Below, piece by piece: positions 1 to 7,811 of a DNA stretch of 30,282 nucleotides. The stretch comes from Actinomycetes bacterium (lineage in GTDB: Bacteria > Actinomycetota > Acidimicrobiia > Acidimicrobiales > RAAP-2). Location of the stretch: the NCBI GenBank assembly GCA_021801615.1, contig JAJYXS010000102.1, positions 1 through 30,282 on the forward strand. Reading direction: 5' to 3'. Numbering within the stretch: position 1 is the first letter of the stretch; every line of letters starts with the position of its first letter. The notes below the pieces were generated by a model. It ran no database searches and was not told the origin of the DNA. It saw nothing but the letters and a program-made list of their open reading frames with translations. Made by a program: the position numbers and the translations under genes.

Positions 1-1534
1 TCGTGCCGTAGCCAACAACCCAATACCCCTGCTCATACGACACCTGTCCGTTCGTGTCCGCTGAGATGTCGGGGAAGGCACGCCCGGAGAAGGTGCCCGC
101 AGAGTCCTGCCACGATGGCTCGGGGAACTGGCTCGTCACCCCGCCGCCGCCCGCGCCCGCCTCACCGGGCCCGGTGAGCGGCGTACCGCCGTCGTAGCAG
201 GTGGCCGGCCCGGTCGAGCAAGCGTTCCAGACGACGTCCGGGCTGCCCGACTGGGGGACGGTGCCGCCGACGCTCGTCACGTTCGGGTCGACGGCCGGGT
301 ACTCCGTTCCGAGCGTCGTCGTGTTCGAGTAAGTCCATTGGCCGGTACTGGAGTCGTAGCTCGAGGTCATGCATCCCTCAGAGCCCGTGTCTCCGGCCGC
401 CTGAAAGACGCTCTGCCCATTGCTGGCCATCTGCGCGAGAAGCGCGTCCAAGCTCGAGATCTCGCCAGGATCGGTGGAGGCAAGCCCGGAGGTGCACATG
501 CCCCAGCTCGAGGAGACGACCTGTGGCAACGGGCTCGCATCGGCGATCGCCTGCCAGGTGAGGTAGATGCCGGCAAGGGTGTTCGGCCCCTCGAAGACCT
601 CGATGTGTGCGAGGGGGGCCTGGGTCTGGAGCTGCTCGACGTCGGCGTCGGCCTCGGCGACGTCGCTGCTCGTCCCACCGCCATCGACGTTCACCACCGA
701 GACGTTCGCCGGGTTGAGCCCGAAGCAGGTGTCGTAGGCTTGCACGTCGCTCATCGAGACGTTGGCGGCCTCGTAGACCGCGATCGTCACGCCTGCGCCC
801 TCGTAGCCGGCGGACTGGAGCTGGTTCACCCCGTAGTGGGCGCCGACCTGGGTCTCGGTCATGGCGCCTGGAGCCGAGCTGGTCTCGCTGGACGCAGCAG
901 AGCATGCCGTTGGGGTCACCGTTCCGCCGTCGGGCCGCGCCACGCCGGTGCTAGGCGGTGTCCAAGGGTGCTGGCTGCCGGGCGCGATGGCGTAGCTGGG
1001 GCTCGCCACCGGAGCATTGGACAGCCCGACGATGCTCGAGAGCGCCCCTGCGACACCGGACGGGACGAGCGGGCGGTTGGAGGCGGCGACGACCGTGGTC
1101 TTACCGTCCCGGTAGCGGTCGAAGCCCACATGAAGCAGCCGACCAAGCCTGGCCGTCGATGCGGTGACCTTCAGGGCCTCACCGACCGTGGTCGAGGAGA
1201 TGCCGGCATCCGACAGCCAGGAACGGACTTCAGCTCGCTGAGCGGGACCGTCAGTCTTGTGGAAGACGAAGACGACGAGCTGGTGGCTCGCCGACGCTGG
1301 CCCGAACGAGCGCCCAAGGCCGGCGGCCGGCACGGGGCCGAAGGGCACGAGCCTGGCCGCGCTCGCCCTGGTCGCAGCCGTGGTCGCGGACGCGCTCGAG
1401 GTGGTCGCCGAGGCGCTGAGACCGCCCGAGGCGAGCGCCAAGGCCATGAGGGTGCTGGCGACAACTGCTCGCCAGCGGCGAGGGTCTGAGGTTCCCTTGC
1501 CGGTCCTCGCCGTGTCGATCCGTCGCTGGCTCAT
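1..1534 (-). CDS. S53 family serine-carboxyl peptidase (sedolisin/kumamolisin-like), secreted, C-terminus beyond window
   Basis: The frame is open from an ATG at 1534-1532 to the window edge (511 codons seen). A purine-rich stretch with GAGGAG and GGGGAG lies just upstream and serves as ribosome binding site. Residues about 17-45 form a signal peptide. Residues about 57-185 read as a pro-kumamolisin activation domain, and the peptidase domain starts near residue 230. The S53 catalytic pair is visible as E294 and D298 (motif EADAD, the E-xxx-D spacing of kumamolisin). The oxyanion Asp is D382 in AAGDTG. SSSWGMC precedes it, as in the family. The catalytic Ser (SGTS motif) would lie beyond the left edge and cannot be checked. 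S53 enzymes are exported, self-activating proteases usually active at acid pH. Family assignment is strong; substrate is unknown. Confidence 0.9.
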   Translation of the reverse strand, partial: MSQRRIDTARTGKGTSDPRRWRAVVASTLMALALASGGLSASATTSSASATTAATRASAARLVPFGPVPAAGLGRSFGPASASHQLVVFVFHKTDGPAQRAEVRSWLSDAGISSTTVGEALKVTASTARLGRLLHVGFDRYRDGKTTVVAASNRPLVPSGVAGALSSIVGLSNAPVASPSYAIAPGSQHPWTPPSTGVARPDGGTVTPTACSAASSETSSAPGAMTETQVGAHYGVNQLQSAGYEGAGVTIAVYEAANVSMSDVQAYDTCFGLNPANVSVVNVDGGGTSSDVAEADADVEQLQTQAPLAHIEVFEGPNTLAGIYLTWQAIADASPLPQVVSSSWGMCTSGLASTDPGEISSLDALLAQMASNGQSVFQAAGDTGSEGCMTSSYDSSTGQWTYSNTTTLGTEYPAVDPNVTSVGGTVPQSGSPDVVWNACSTGPATCYDGGTPLTGPGEAGAGGGGVTSQFPEPSWQDSAGTFSGRAFPDISADTNGQVSYEQGYWVVGYGT

Positions 1535-1663
1535 CTCCCCGCTCCTCTTCTCCTCGAGGCACGACCACCCGGCGTGATGGTACGTACCGCACTGTGCCAA
1601 TGCGAGACCATCGGCTCAGAGGTTGAGGGCGGTGCAAGGAGCAAACCCGCGCGCCGGAGAAGC

Positions 1664-1707
1664 GATGACGGGCCGGGCCGGTCATGCCGCCAGCCCGGCC
1701 CGTCATC
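1664..1707 (-). terminator. Perfect 14-bp hairpin downstream of the Ig-repeat surface protein gene
   Basis: Arms 1664-1677 and 1694-1707 are perfectly complementary over 14 bp (GATGACGGGCCGGG and its complement) with a 16-nt loop. The hairpin lies 10 bp beyond the stop codon of the 1717-5076 gene and upstream of the S53 gene. There is no T-tract after it on the minus strand, so it may be a U-tract-less actinobacterial terminator or an RNA-stabilising element. Confidence 0.55.
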
Positions 1708-1716
1708 CAGGTCGCC

Positions 1717-4700
1717 TCAAGAGGTGGAAGGAGACACCTGGAAGGCGAATCGGAGCGGGCGCTCGATCTGGCGGGTGCGCCAGACGAGACGCTCACGCCC
1801 ATGGAGCTCGACACGGACTCGGACCCGCTTGGCCACGCTCAGGCGCCCGATGGCGACGGCGTGGGCGGTCCTGCCCCGCAAGGACACCCCGGTGAACTGC
1901 CGGAACACCAGCGCGCCGTGGTGCTCCGGTTCGACGAGGACGAGCACGCCGGCGTAGGACGCGATGCGCCGTACGACGAGGCGCTGGTGGCCGTGGACGA
2001 GGCGGCGGACCTTCAACATGCGCACGTCACGCTGAAGGACGAGGTGGACCCGGCCGAGGCCTCCCCGGCCGTCGAAGCCGAAGTCCGAGTCGAGGCTCTG
2101 GAGCACCTTTCCGCTCGTGGCCACGCGAGTGCCCCGGAGGCTGGCCGGGCTCGAGACCCGGTAGCGCAGGGAGCCAGAGAGCACGCCGACGAAGTGGTAG
2201 TCAGGACCCGAGGGCGGAACCACGACCACCTTCGGCGGCTGCACGGTCAAGGTGAGCGTCTCGGTAGTCGAGCCACTGGCATTCGACGCCTTCACCGTGA
2301 ACGTGTAGGTGCCGCCCCCGGTCGGCGAGCCGGAGACCAGGCAGCCCTTCGACAGGGTCAGCCCCGGCGGCAGGGAGCCACTGGCCAGGGAGCACGTAGG
2401 CTCCGGCGTCCCCGAGACCGGGATCTGGAAGCTACCGCCGGTGCCCTCGGTGAACGTCACCGTACCTGCTCCGGCGCCCTGACCAGCGGCCTGGCCGCCA
2501 CCGAGCTGCGGCGGGGTCGAAGACGGCCCGGGGCTCGGCTCGGACACCGTCACCGTGGTCGTGCCACCACCACCAGAGGAGGGCGGTGCCGGAGGCGCCG
2601 TCACGGTGAGCGTGAAGGCCTGGGTGACCGAGCCGGCGGAGTTGGCGGCCTTCACCGTGAAGATGAAGGTCCCCGCCGCTGTCGGCGTTCCCGAGAGCAC
2701 GCCTGCGCTGGACAGATTCACACCGCCAGGCAGCGCCCCGGCCTCGGTGAAGGTCGGGGCAGGCGTCCCGGTGGCGATGATCTCGTAGCTGCCGTTCGAC
2801 CCCTCGAGGAAGGTCGTCGCCGCCTTCGAAACGATGGCGGGTGGGGTCGACTTCGACCCACCCGTGCAGGTGTCCCCGGTGGGGCAGTTCGAGACCGCTG
2901 CCCCAGGCGCCTGGACCACCAGCTCCGCGTCCTGAGTGACCACCCCGGCCGTGCTCGTCGCCACGAAGGCCGGGTAGTAGTCCCCCTCGTTCGTCGAGGC
3001 GACCGTACCCGTGAGCAGCGCGGTGCCGTTGCCCTGGTCGGTGAAGGTGAGCCCCGGGGGCAAAGTCGAGGCGGTGCCCGTGCGTGAGCTCGCAGTCGCC
3101 GTCAGACTCGGGACCGGAAAACCACCGGTGGTAGTCACCTGGAACGAGACGCTCGCTCCCGCATCAAGGGTGATCGTCGCCGGCGAGGTGAAGGTGGCCT
3201 TCGAGTCAACTACCAGGTTGAGCGTCTGAGCCGCGGATCCCGCCGAGCTCGAGGCCGAGATCCCAAGCTGATAGCTGCCGCCCGTGCCTGATGCTGGGGT
3301 GCCAGAGATCGTCGCGGTCCCATTCGCCCCGGGTGTGAAGCTCACCCCCGAAGGCAACGTGCTCGAGGACGACAGCGACAGCGTCGGTGTCGGATACCCG
3401 CTCGCCTGCACGGTGAAGGACGCCGCGGTGCCGACCGAGAAGGTGCTCGTCGTCGCCGAGGTGATCGTCGGGCTCTCGTCAACGGTCAATGTGAAGCTCG
3501 TCGAGGAGGCCGAGCCCACACCGTTCGAAGCTGAAACCGTGAGCGGGAAGGAGCCACCTTGGGTCGGCGTGCCCGAGAGGACACCGGAGGAGGAGAGGAT
3601 CACCCCGGTCGGCAGCGTCGAGGACGTCGAGAAGGTCGGGGCCGGGTAACCGGTCGCCGTGAAGTCAACCGGGGTCATGGCCTGGCCCGCCAGGGTCGTC
3701 GCCGAGCTCGAAGGCTCCGAGATGCTCGGGGGCGCGTCGACATAGAGGGTGAAGGCCTGGGTGGCGTTCGGCGAAAAGCCGTTGGTCGCCGTAACCGTGA
3801 TCGGATAGGCGCCGTCCTGGGTGGGGGTGCCCGAGAGCACGCCGGAAGACGAGAAACTCACCCCCGCCGGCAACGCCCCGGCCTCGCCGAAGGTCGGGGT
3901 CGGCGTGCCCGTCGCCGCAAAGGTGTAGGTGCCGGAGCCGTCCTCGGTGAAGGTGGTGGAGGTCGACGAGGAGGTGATGGTAGGAGGAACGGCGAGGGTG
4001 TAGGTGATGATGATCTGACCGTTGGCGCCAGCGGAGCCCGGAGAGACCGAAGAACCAGCGCCTCCCGATCCGCCGCCAGGGCCAGTGGTAACGGCCGACG
4101 AGGCCGTGTCCGTCGTGTCGACGTAGCTTCCGCCGCCGCCACCGCCACCGCCACCGGCATAGACACTGTCCTGATTGAACCCTCCGCTGCCAGCGCCACC
4201 GCCAGCGGCTCCGCCACCGCCACCGCCGCCGGTGCCGGTCGGGCCTGGGTCGCCGACCGTGGTCGACGTACTCCCTCCAGCGGCCACAGCGCCCTGCGCG
4301 CCCCCAGTGCCCCCGCCGCCACCCATGGCCGGAAAGCTCCACCCGTACTGCTGGTAGTTACCGATCGCGGGTGAGGTGCCGCCCGAGCTGCCGACGACGT
4401 TGCCGCCACCGCCGGCAGCTCCCGCCACCGATGTACCCGATCCACCGCCTCCGCCGCCGCCGCCACCAGCGACGATGCAGTAGCTGCCCGTGCCCGAGGC
4501 ACATGCCGTCGACGACGAGAGCGCCGACATCCCGCCACCTGCACCCCCATAGTCGACCGCGCCGAAGCCGGCATCGCCAGGGGCAGAGACAGTGCCCCCC
4601 GAGCCACTCCCGCCCCAGCCGCCAATGACCGTAACCGGCGAACTTGTCGTTGGGGCCGCCTGCGTGCCACCGGCTCCACCACCACCGACGATCACGGTGA

Positions 4701-5076
4701 AGATGTCGCCCGGCGCAGCGTTGGTGAGGTCCCCGGTCACGACAGCGGGGCCGCCTCCGGGGCCGCCGGCAACCGTGCCGTCAGTCGACCCGCCACCACC
4801 GCCGCCTGCGGTGACGGTGAAGCCGATGCTTCCAGTGACGTCGGCCGGCACCGTCCACGTCTGGGCCGCGCCGGTGTAGCTGAACGTGACCGTCTGCGTT
4901 GACGACGCCGACGCGGTCGCGGCAGGAAGCGCGACGGCTCCAGCGACGCTCAGTCCGGAAGCGACAAGGAGAACCGAGACCAGCGCGCGGCGCAACCGTT
5001 CTTGCGAGCCGCGGCGTCGTGTTCGTCGTCCGAGAGGTGGGCCGTCCACGAGGGAACTGAACTTCCGCGTGCGCAT
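1717..5076 (-). CDS. Exported Gly-rich surface protein with about six Ig-like repeats
   Basis: The reading frame extends to 5181, but the ATG at 5076-5074 is chosen because AAGGAGG lies six bases upstream; this gives 1119 aa. Residues 1-58 are an Arg-rich leader, a hydrophobic segment and an A-x-A cleavage site, so it is probably secreted. Residues about 60-360 are extremely Gly-rich (runs of GGGGG separated by short beta-like stretches). Residues about 365-950 contain about six tandem units marked by LPxGV/LPPGL and VLSGTPT, typical of He_PIG/putative-Ig modules. One unit begins after a Cys-containing linker. The last ~165 residues differ: basic, rich in V, L and R, few Gly or Ser, and apparently beta-structured. 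Probably a cell-surface adhesin or matrix protein; the ligand is unknown. The gene is followed by the S53 protease gene on the same strand. Confidence 0.88.
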   Translation of the reverse strand: MRTRKFSSLVDGPPLGRRTRRRGSQERLRRALVSVLLVASGLSVAGAVALPAATASASSTQTVTFSYTGAAQTWTVPADVTGSIGFTVTAGGGGGGSTDGTVAGGPGGGPAVVTGDLTNAAPGDIFTVIVGGGGAGGTQAAPTTSSPVTVIGGWGGSGSGGTVSAPGDAGFGAVDYGGAGGGMSALSSSTACASGTGSYCIVAGGGGGGGGGSGTSVAGAAGGGGNVVGSSGGTSPAIGNYQQYGWSFPAMGGGGGTGGAQGAVAAGGSTSTTVGDPGPTGTGGGGGGGAAGGGAGSGGFNQDSVYAGGGGGGGGGSYVDTTDTASSAVTTGPGGGSGGAGSSVSPGSAGANGQIIITYTLAVPPTITSSSTSTTFTEDGSGTYTFAATGTPTPTFGEAGALPAGVSFSSSGVLSGTPTQDGAYPITVTATNGFSPNATQAFTLYVDAPPSISEPSSSATTLAGQAMTPVDFTATGYPAPTFSTSSTLPTGVILSSSGVLSGTPTQGGSFPLTVSASNGVGSASSTSFTLTVDESPTITSATTSTFSVGTAASFTVQASGYPTPTLSLSSSSTLPSGVSFTPGANGTATISGTPASGTGGSYQLGISASSSAGSAAQTLNLVVDSKATFTSPATITLDAGASVSFQVTTTGGFPVPSLTATASSRTGTASTLPPGLTFTDQGNGTALLTGTVASTNEGDYYPAFVATSTAGVVTQDAELVVQAPGAAVSNCPTGDTCTGGSKSTPPAIVSKAATTFLEGSNGSYEIIATGTPAPTFTEAGALPGGVNLSSAGVLSGTPTAAGTFIFTVKAANSAGSVTQAFTLTVTAPPAPPSSGGGGTTTVTVSEPSPGPSSTPPQLGGGQAAGQGAGAGTVTFTEGTGGSFQIPVSGTPEPTCSLASGSLPPGLTLSKGCLVSGSPTGGGTYTFTVKASNASGSTTETLTLTVQPPKVVVVPPSGPDYHFVGVLSGSLRYRVSSPASLRGTRVATSGKVLQSLDSDFGFDGRGGLGRVHLVLQRDVRMLKVRRLVHGHQRLVVRRIASYAGVLVLVEPEHHGALVFRQFTGVSLRGRTAHAVAIGRLSVAKRVRVRVELHGRERLVWRTRQIERPLRFAFQVSPSTS

Positions 5077-5180
5077 CTGGTGCCTCCTTCGCATCCGGGA
5101 GACACCATGCGGCGAGTCTTGAAAGCAGCCAGAGGTTCCTGACCGGCGCGTCGAGCAAGACGACATGCCAGCGTGGTGCA

Positions 5181-5199
5181 AGACGTATGCCTTACGTCT
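5181..5199. promoter_or_regulatory. 19-bp inverted repeat upstream of the surface protein gene (putative operator)
   Basis: The site AGACGTA-TGCCT-TACGTCT has perfect 7-bp arms around a 5-bp spacer. It sits about 105 bp upstream of the start of the 1717-5076 gene, in the only non-coding stretch available for its promoter. A regulator binding site is inferred from symmetry and position only. Confidence 0.4.
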
Positions 5200-5239
5200 G
5201 CCCGAGGACCATCAAGCCGCTACTGGCGCCTCGGCCTTC

Positions 5240-5400
5240 TTGACATCCTCCCGGCCCTGGAGAGCCGGGATTCCAGGTACCGCCGTCATGCGGCGACCCT
5301 GGTGGTTCGCGGTTCATCGCAGGTGCCGCCGGGCGGTGCGCCCGGGCCCTTTCGGGGGTCGGTCTCACCCTTGCTCCCCGCTGGGCCACCGTCAGCATCG
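5240..5400 (-). ncRNA. Predicted TnpB omega RNA (reRNA) 1, overlapping the tnpB 3' end
   Basis: In TnpB elements the guide RNA scaffold covers the tnpB tail and right end, and the guide is the flanking DNA. Two hairpins are visible: 5281-5295 (5-bp stem, stop codon in its loop) and 5249-5270 (9-bp stem, loop UCCA). Both recur with compensatory changes at transposon 2. The guide would begin with GAAGGCCGAGGCG reading down from 5239. The 5' limit near 5400 is arbitrary. Confidence 0.55.
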
Positions 5401-6767
5401 CTGCCGGCCGCAGGCGGAGCTGCGGATGTCCTGGCCCATCTCTCGAGCGCCGCCTCGAGGATGTTCACGGCGGCGTTGTAGTCCGCGTTGCCTGTCCAAG
5501 CGCACCGCCTGCAGGAGAAGACCGCTTGGCTCTCGCGGTTCTCCTTGACGGTGTGCTGGCACCTGTGGCAGCGCTGGCTCGTGTAGGCCGGGTCCACCTT
5601 CACGAGGTGGACGCCGGCGAGGCTGGCCTTGTAGTCGACGAGGGAGGCGATCCTTGTGAGCGCGGCGTTCTGGAGCAAGCGGTTGAGAGTGCTCTTGGCA
5701 GCAGCACCCCTACCCCTCGCCCTCTTCGTCATGGAGGAGAGCCTCAGGTCCTCGATGCCGATGAAGTCGTGCTCTTTCACGAGCGCGTTGCTCAGCTTGT
5801 GGGCGAAGTCCTCCCGGATCCGTGCCTGGCGGCGGGCGAGCCTCGCCGCGCCGGCCTTGTGGGCCTGGTAGCGCTTGGAGCCTCGATAGTCGCGATCCCG
5901 GCGCTCTGCGACCAGGCGGGACTTCGCCATGCGCCTCTGGTGCCAGGCGATCTTGCTCGAGATGATGCGGGTATCCGGGGCATCGTAGAAGCAGCCGTTC
6001 GAGTCGGCGACTGTATGCACGACACCGCGATCAAGGCCGATCGCCTCGCCGCTGCGCACTCGGCCGGTGATCGGCAGCGGAGTGTTCACGAAGACGACCT
6101 CACGCCGGGTGAGGTTCACCCTGATCGACGTGTAGGGCCGGATGGGCTGGGAGAGGTGGACGTGCAGGTGGATCTGCCAGCGGATCGTGCCATCAGGCGC
6201 CTTGTGGTTCCGTGGGTTCTGCCCAGAGATGGTCACGATGCCGCTCCGCCGCCCGCAGCGCCGGTAGATGGCGTTCTCTCCGCCGTTGTGCCAGCAGACG
6301 AAGCGGGCGTCATCCCTCTTCGATCGAAAGCCCGGCATGGCGCCGGGTCTGCGCCCTCTCGCGACATTGGTCCTGCGGCGCTTCGCTGCGGCGAACCAGT
6401 CGGTCCGCTCGATCCGCTCGGTGGCCTGGAGGACCCTGGATGGCATAGCAGCCAGGTGCGAATGGCGTTGGCGGGCCTGCTTGTCGGAGAGGTCATCGAC
6501 TCGGCGGCCGAGTGGCAGAAGCACCGGGTTGTGGTCCGGGTCCTCGACGATGACCCGATTGCCGTCGCGGTCCTCGCAGGTCAGGTAGCGAGAGCGCGTG
6601 GAGCGGCGCTGGTTGAAGCGGAACCGGAACCCGTCGCAGAGCCAGGTGAGCACCTCCTCTGGCGTCGAGGACCAGCTGGGCACGACACTCCCGTCTGCTT
6701 GCGTGCGCTCGCCGAGGTAGATGGAGCCGGCGACCTTCGCCCGTACCAGCCTCGTCCTCTGGCTCAT
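5286..6767 (-). CDS. tnpB: TnpB, RNA-guided RuvC-like nuclease of transposon 1
   Basis: This 493-aa protein has the three RuvC acidic residues: D246 in IGLDRGV, E339 in IGIEDL and D429 in GNADYNAA. A zinc-ribbon of two CxxC pairs (CHRC...CRRC) lies between the last two. The start ATG at 6767 has AGG seven bases upstream within CTGCACAGG, a motif also found before the second tnpB. The N-terminal ~130 residues do not begin with the usual YRLYPxPxQ of TnpB and are longer, so this is a divergent subgroup. The Gly/Pro/Asp-rich tail after residue 445 overlaps the predicted omega RNA. TnpB cuts DNA next to a target-adjacent motif and helps retain the transposon at its donor site. All active-site residues are present, so it may be active. 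Confidence 0.93.
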   Translation of the reverse strand: MSQRTRLVRAKVAGSIYLGERTQADGSVVPSWSSTPEEVLTWLCDGFRFRFNQRRSTRSRYLTCEDRDGNRVIVEDPDHNPVLLPLGRRVDDLSDKQARQRHSHLAAMPSRVLQATERIERTDWFAAAKRRRTNVARGRRPGAMPGFRSKRDDARFVCWHNGGENAIYRRCGRRSGIVTISGQNPRNHKAPDGTIRWQIHLHVHLSQPIRPYTSIRVNLTRREVVFVNTPLPITGRVRSGEAIGLDRGVVHTVADSNGCFYDAPDTRIISSKIAWHQRRMAKSRLVAERRDRDYRGSKRYQAHKAGAARLARRQARIREDFAHKLSNALVKEHDFIGIEDLRLSSMTKRARGRGAAAKSTLNRLLQNAALTRIASLVDYKASLAGVHLVKVDPAYTSQRCHRCQHTVKENRESQAVFSCRRCAWTGNADYNAAVNILEAALERWARTSAAPPAAGSDADGGPAGSKGETDPRKGPGAPPGGTCDEPRTTRVAA

Positions 6768-6918
6768 GTACTACCTGTGCAGTGCACCGAGATTCGGGTC
6801 GACGCCTCTCCTCTTGCTCTGAAGGCCGTGCTCCGTTGCACAACACTGGTACCGATGATCGACGATCGACGATGAATGCGATCTGCTAACGGTCCCCGCT
6901 GCTCGCCTGCCATGCATC

Positions 6919-6945
6919 TGCAGTACCGCAGGCAGCCGTACTGCA
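6919..6945. repeat. 8-bp inverted repeat between the 191-aa gene and transposon 1
   Basis: Arms TGCAGTAC (6919-6926) and GTACTGCA (6938-6945) flank an 11-nt loop. It lies about 40 bp downstream of the minus-strand gene ending at 6988. It could be its terminator or part of the transposon's left end. The rest of the 6783-6987 gap holds a short GATCGAC tandem repeat near 6856 and nothing else recognised. Confidence 0.35.
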
Positions 6946-6987
6946 TCTCGCTGCAAAGGGCGAGGCAGCCTTGCTGTCCGGCGCTGA

Positions 6988-7563
6988 CTACGCCGGGACC
7001 GGCAGCTCTGCCTTCGTGTAGAACTCGAACAGGCCGAGCGCCGCGAGCGAGAGGCAGAAGCCCATCTCGCTCGAGGGGTCGAGCATGACGACCCGCCCGG
7101 TCGGCACCGGGCGGGCGGTGAACGGCGCGTAGTCCGTCGCGACGGCGACGAGGGGTACGTCTTCGGTCCACTCGAAGCTCCTCGCACCGTCACGCCAGAC
7201 GCCGGCGAAGGGCACCTGGCGGTCCTGGAACAGCGCGGTGAGCACGTCTTCACCCGCGTTGGCTAGGTCGATGGCGCCACGGTCGGCACCTTCCTCGACC
7301 ATCCATGCCTGGACCTTGCTGGCGAGGTTGACGAGCTCCTCGTAGCGAATGACCAGGCACTCGTCGTGAGCCTCGTCGGAGTCGTCGCCGAGCAGATCCT
7401 TGTAGCGATCATCTTGGATCGCCTCGACACAGACTTCCGAAAGGTTGTCGGAGTAGACGAGGTCGCCGTTCGGCCACATCACCAGGTACAGCCACTCGGC
7501 GCCGTCCGGATGCCCGGGCGGAGTGACGTCGACCTCGGACGCTGGGACGTTCGCTGTTGCCAT
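6988..7563 (-). CDS. Hypothetical acidic protein, 191 aa
   Basis: No family is recognised. The start ATG at 7563-7561 has AGG nine bases upstream. The protein is acidic with no signal peptide or membrane segment. It contains a WLYLVMWPNGD stretch near the N-terminus, a DDSDEAHDECLV acidic patch and, at the C-terminus, GFCLSLAALGLFEFY. The composition and codon use look genuinely coding. It lies between transposon 1 and a translocase relic on the same strand, so it may be cargo of a former mobile element. Confidence 0.7.
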   Translation of the reverse strand: MATANVPASEVDVTPPGHPDGAEWLYLVMWPNGDLVYSDNLSEVCVEAIQDDRYKDLLGDDSDEAHDECLVIRYEELVNLASKVQAWMVEEGADRGAIDLANAGEDVLTALFQDRQVPFAGVWRDGARSFEWTEDVPLVAVATDYAPFTARPVPTGRVVMLDPSSEMGFCLSLAALGLFEFYTKAELPVPA

Positions 7564-7631
7564 GTCCTGCCTATGCGGGCCGCATCAGATCGGGTCAACG
7601 TGGCCAAGCCGAGCAAGTGGGCGATCCAACG

Positions 7632-7811
7632 CTAGAGCTGCTCGGCGGCTGCCTCCCGGGCAGCCCGCCTGGCGGCCGCATCGAGCTGGCGGCGCTGCTC
7701 GTTGGCCGCCTCGAAGCCATGCAGCACCTCGCCGGTCGACGGATCGCGTGTCGGCTCGGGTCGGAGCTTCCCGCTCGGGCTGCGGTCGTCGGAGCGACCG
7801 GGATCCTCCTC
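7632..7811 (-). pseudogene. Relic of an FtsK-like translocase gene, last ~60 codons
   Basis: The reading frame ends in a stop at 7632 and closely resembles the C-terminus of the intact translocase ending at 15635. Shared stretches include DRSPSG, LRPEPTRDP, VLHGFE and ANEQRRQLDA. Similarity stops abruptly at about 7811, where the intact gene continues through a further linker. Walker motifs and everything upstream are missing. The differences from the intact copy keep the frame open, so the donor was a related homologue rather than a fresh copy. The next upstream segment of the same gene is found as a second relic at 14180-14270 in the same orientation. Confidence 0.8.

Larger units (their letters stand above)
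5240..6782 (-). mobile_element. IS200/IS605-group (TnpB-only) transposon 1
   Basis: The element consists of a tnpB gene and a right end. The right end (plus-strand 5240-5271) has the group's hallmark: a 9-bp hairpin with a UYCA tetraloop, then GAGGATGTCAA. The same arrangement occurs at the second tnpB in this window. No TnpA gene is present, so transposition would need a transposase in trans. The left boundary was not identified; 6782 is the end of a 9-bp motif (CTGCACAGG on the minus strand) shared with the other copy just upstream of tnpB. Confidence 0.65.

Noticed and set aside
338..1489. 383-codon plus-strand open frame
   Set aside because: Antisense to the S53 peptidase with its catalytic motifs.
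5526..6875. Long plus-strand open frame opposite tnpB 1
   Set aside because: It is the antisense shadow of a protein with clear RuvC and zinc motifs.
6840..6875. GATCGAC tandem repeat
   Set aside because: Only about two and a half copies; too short to call iterons or an origin.
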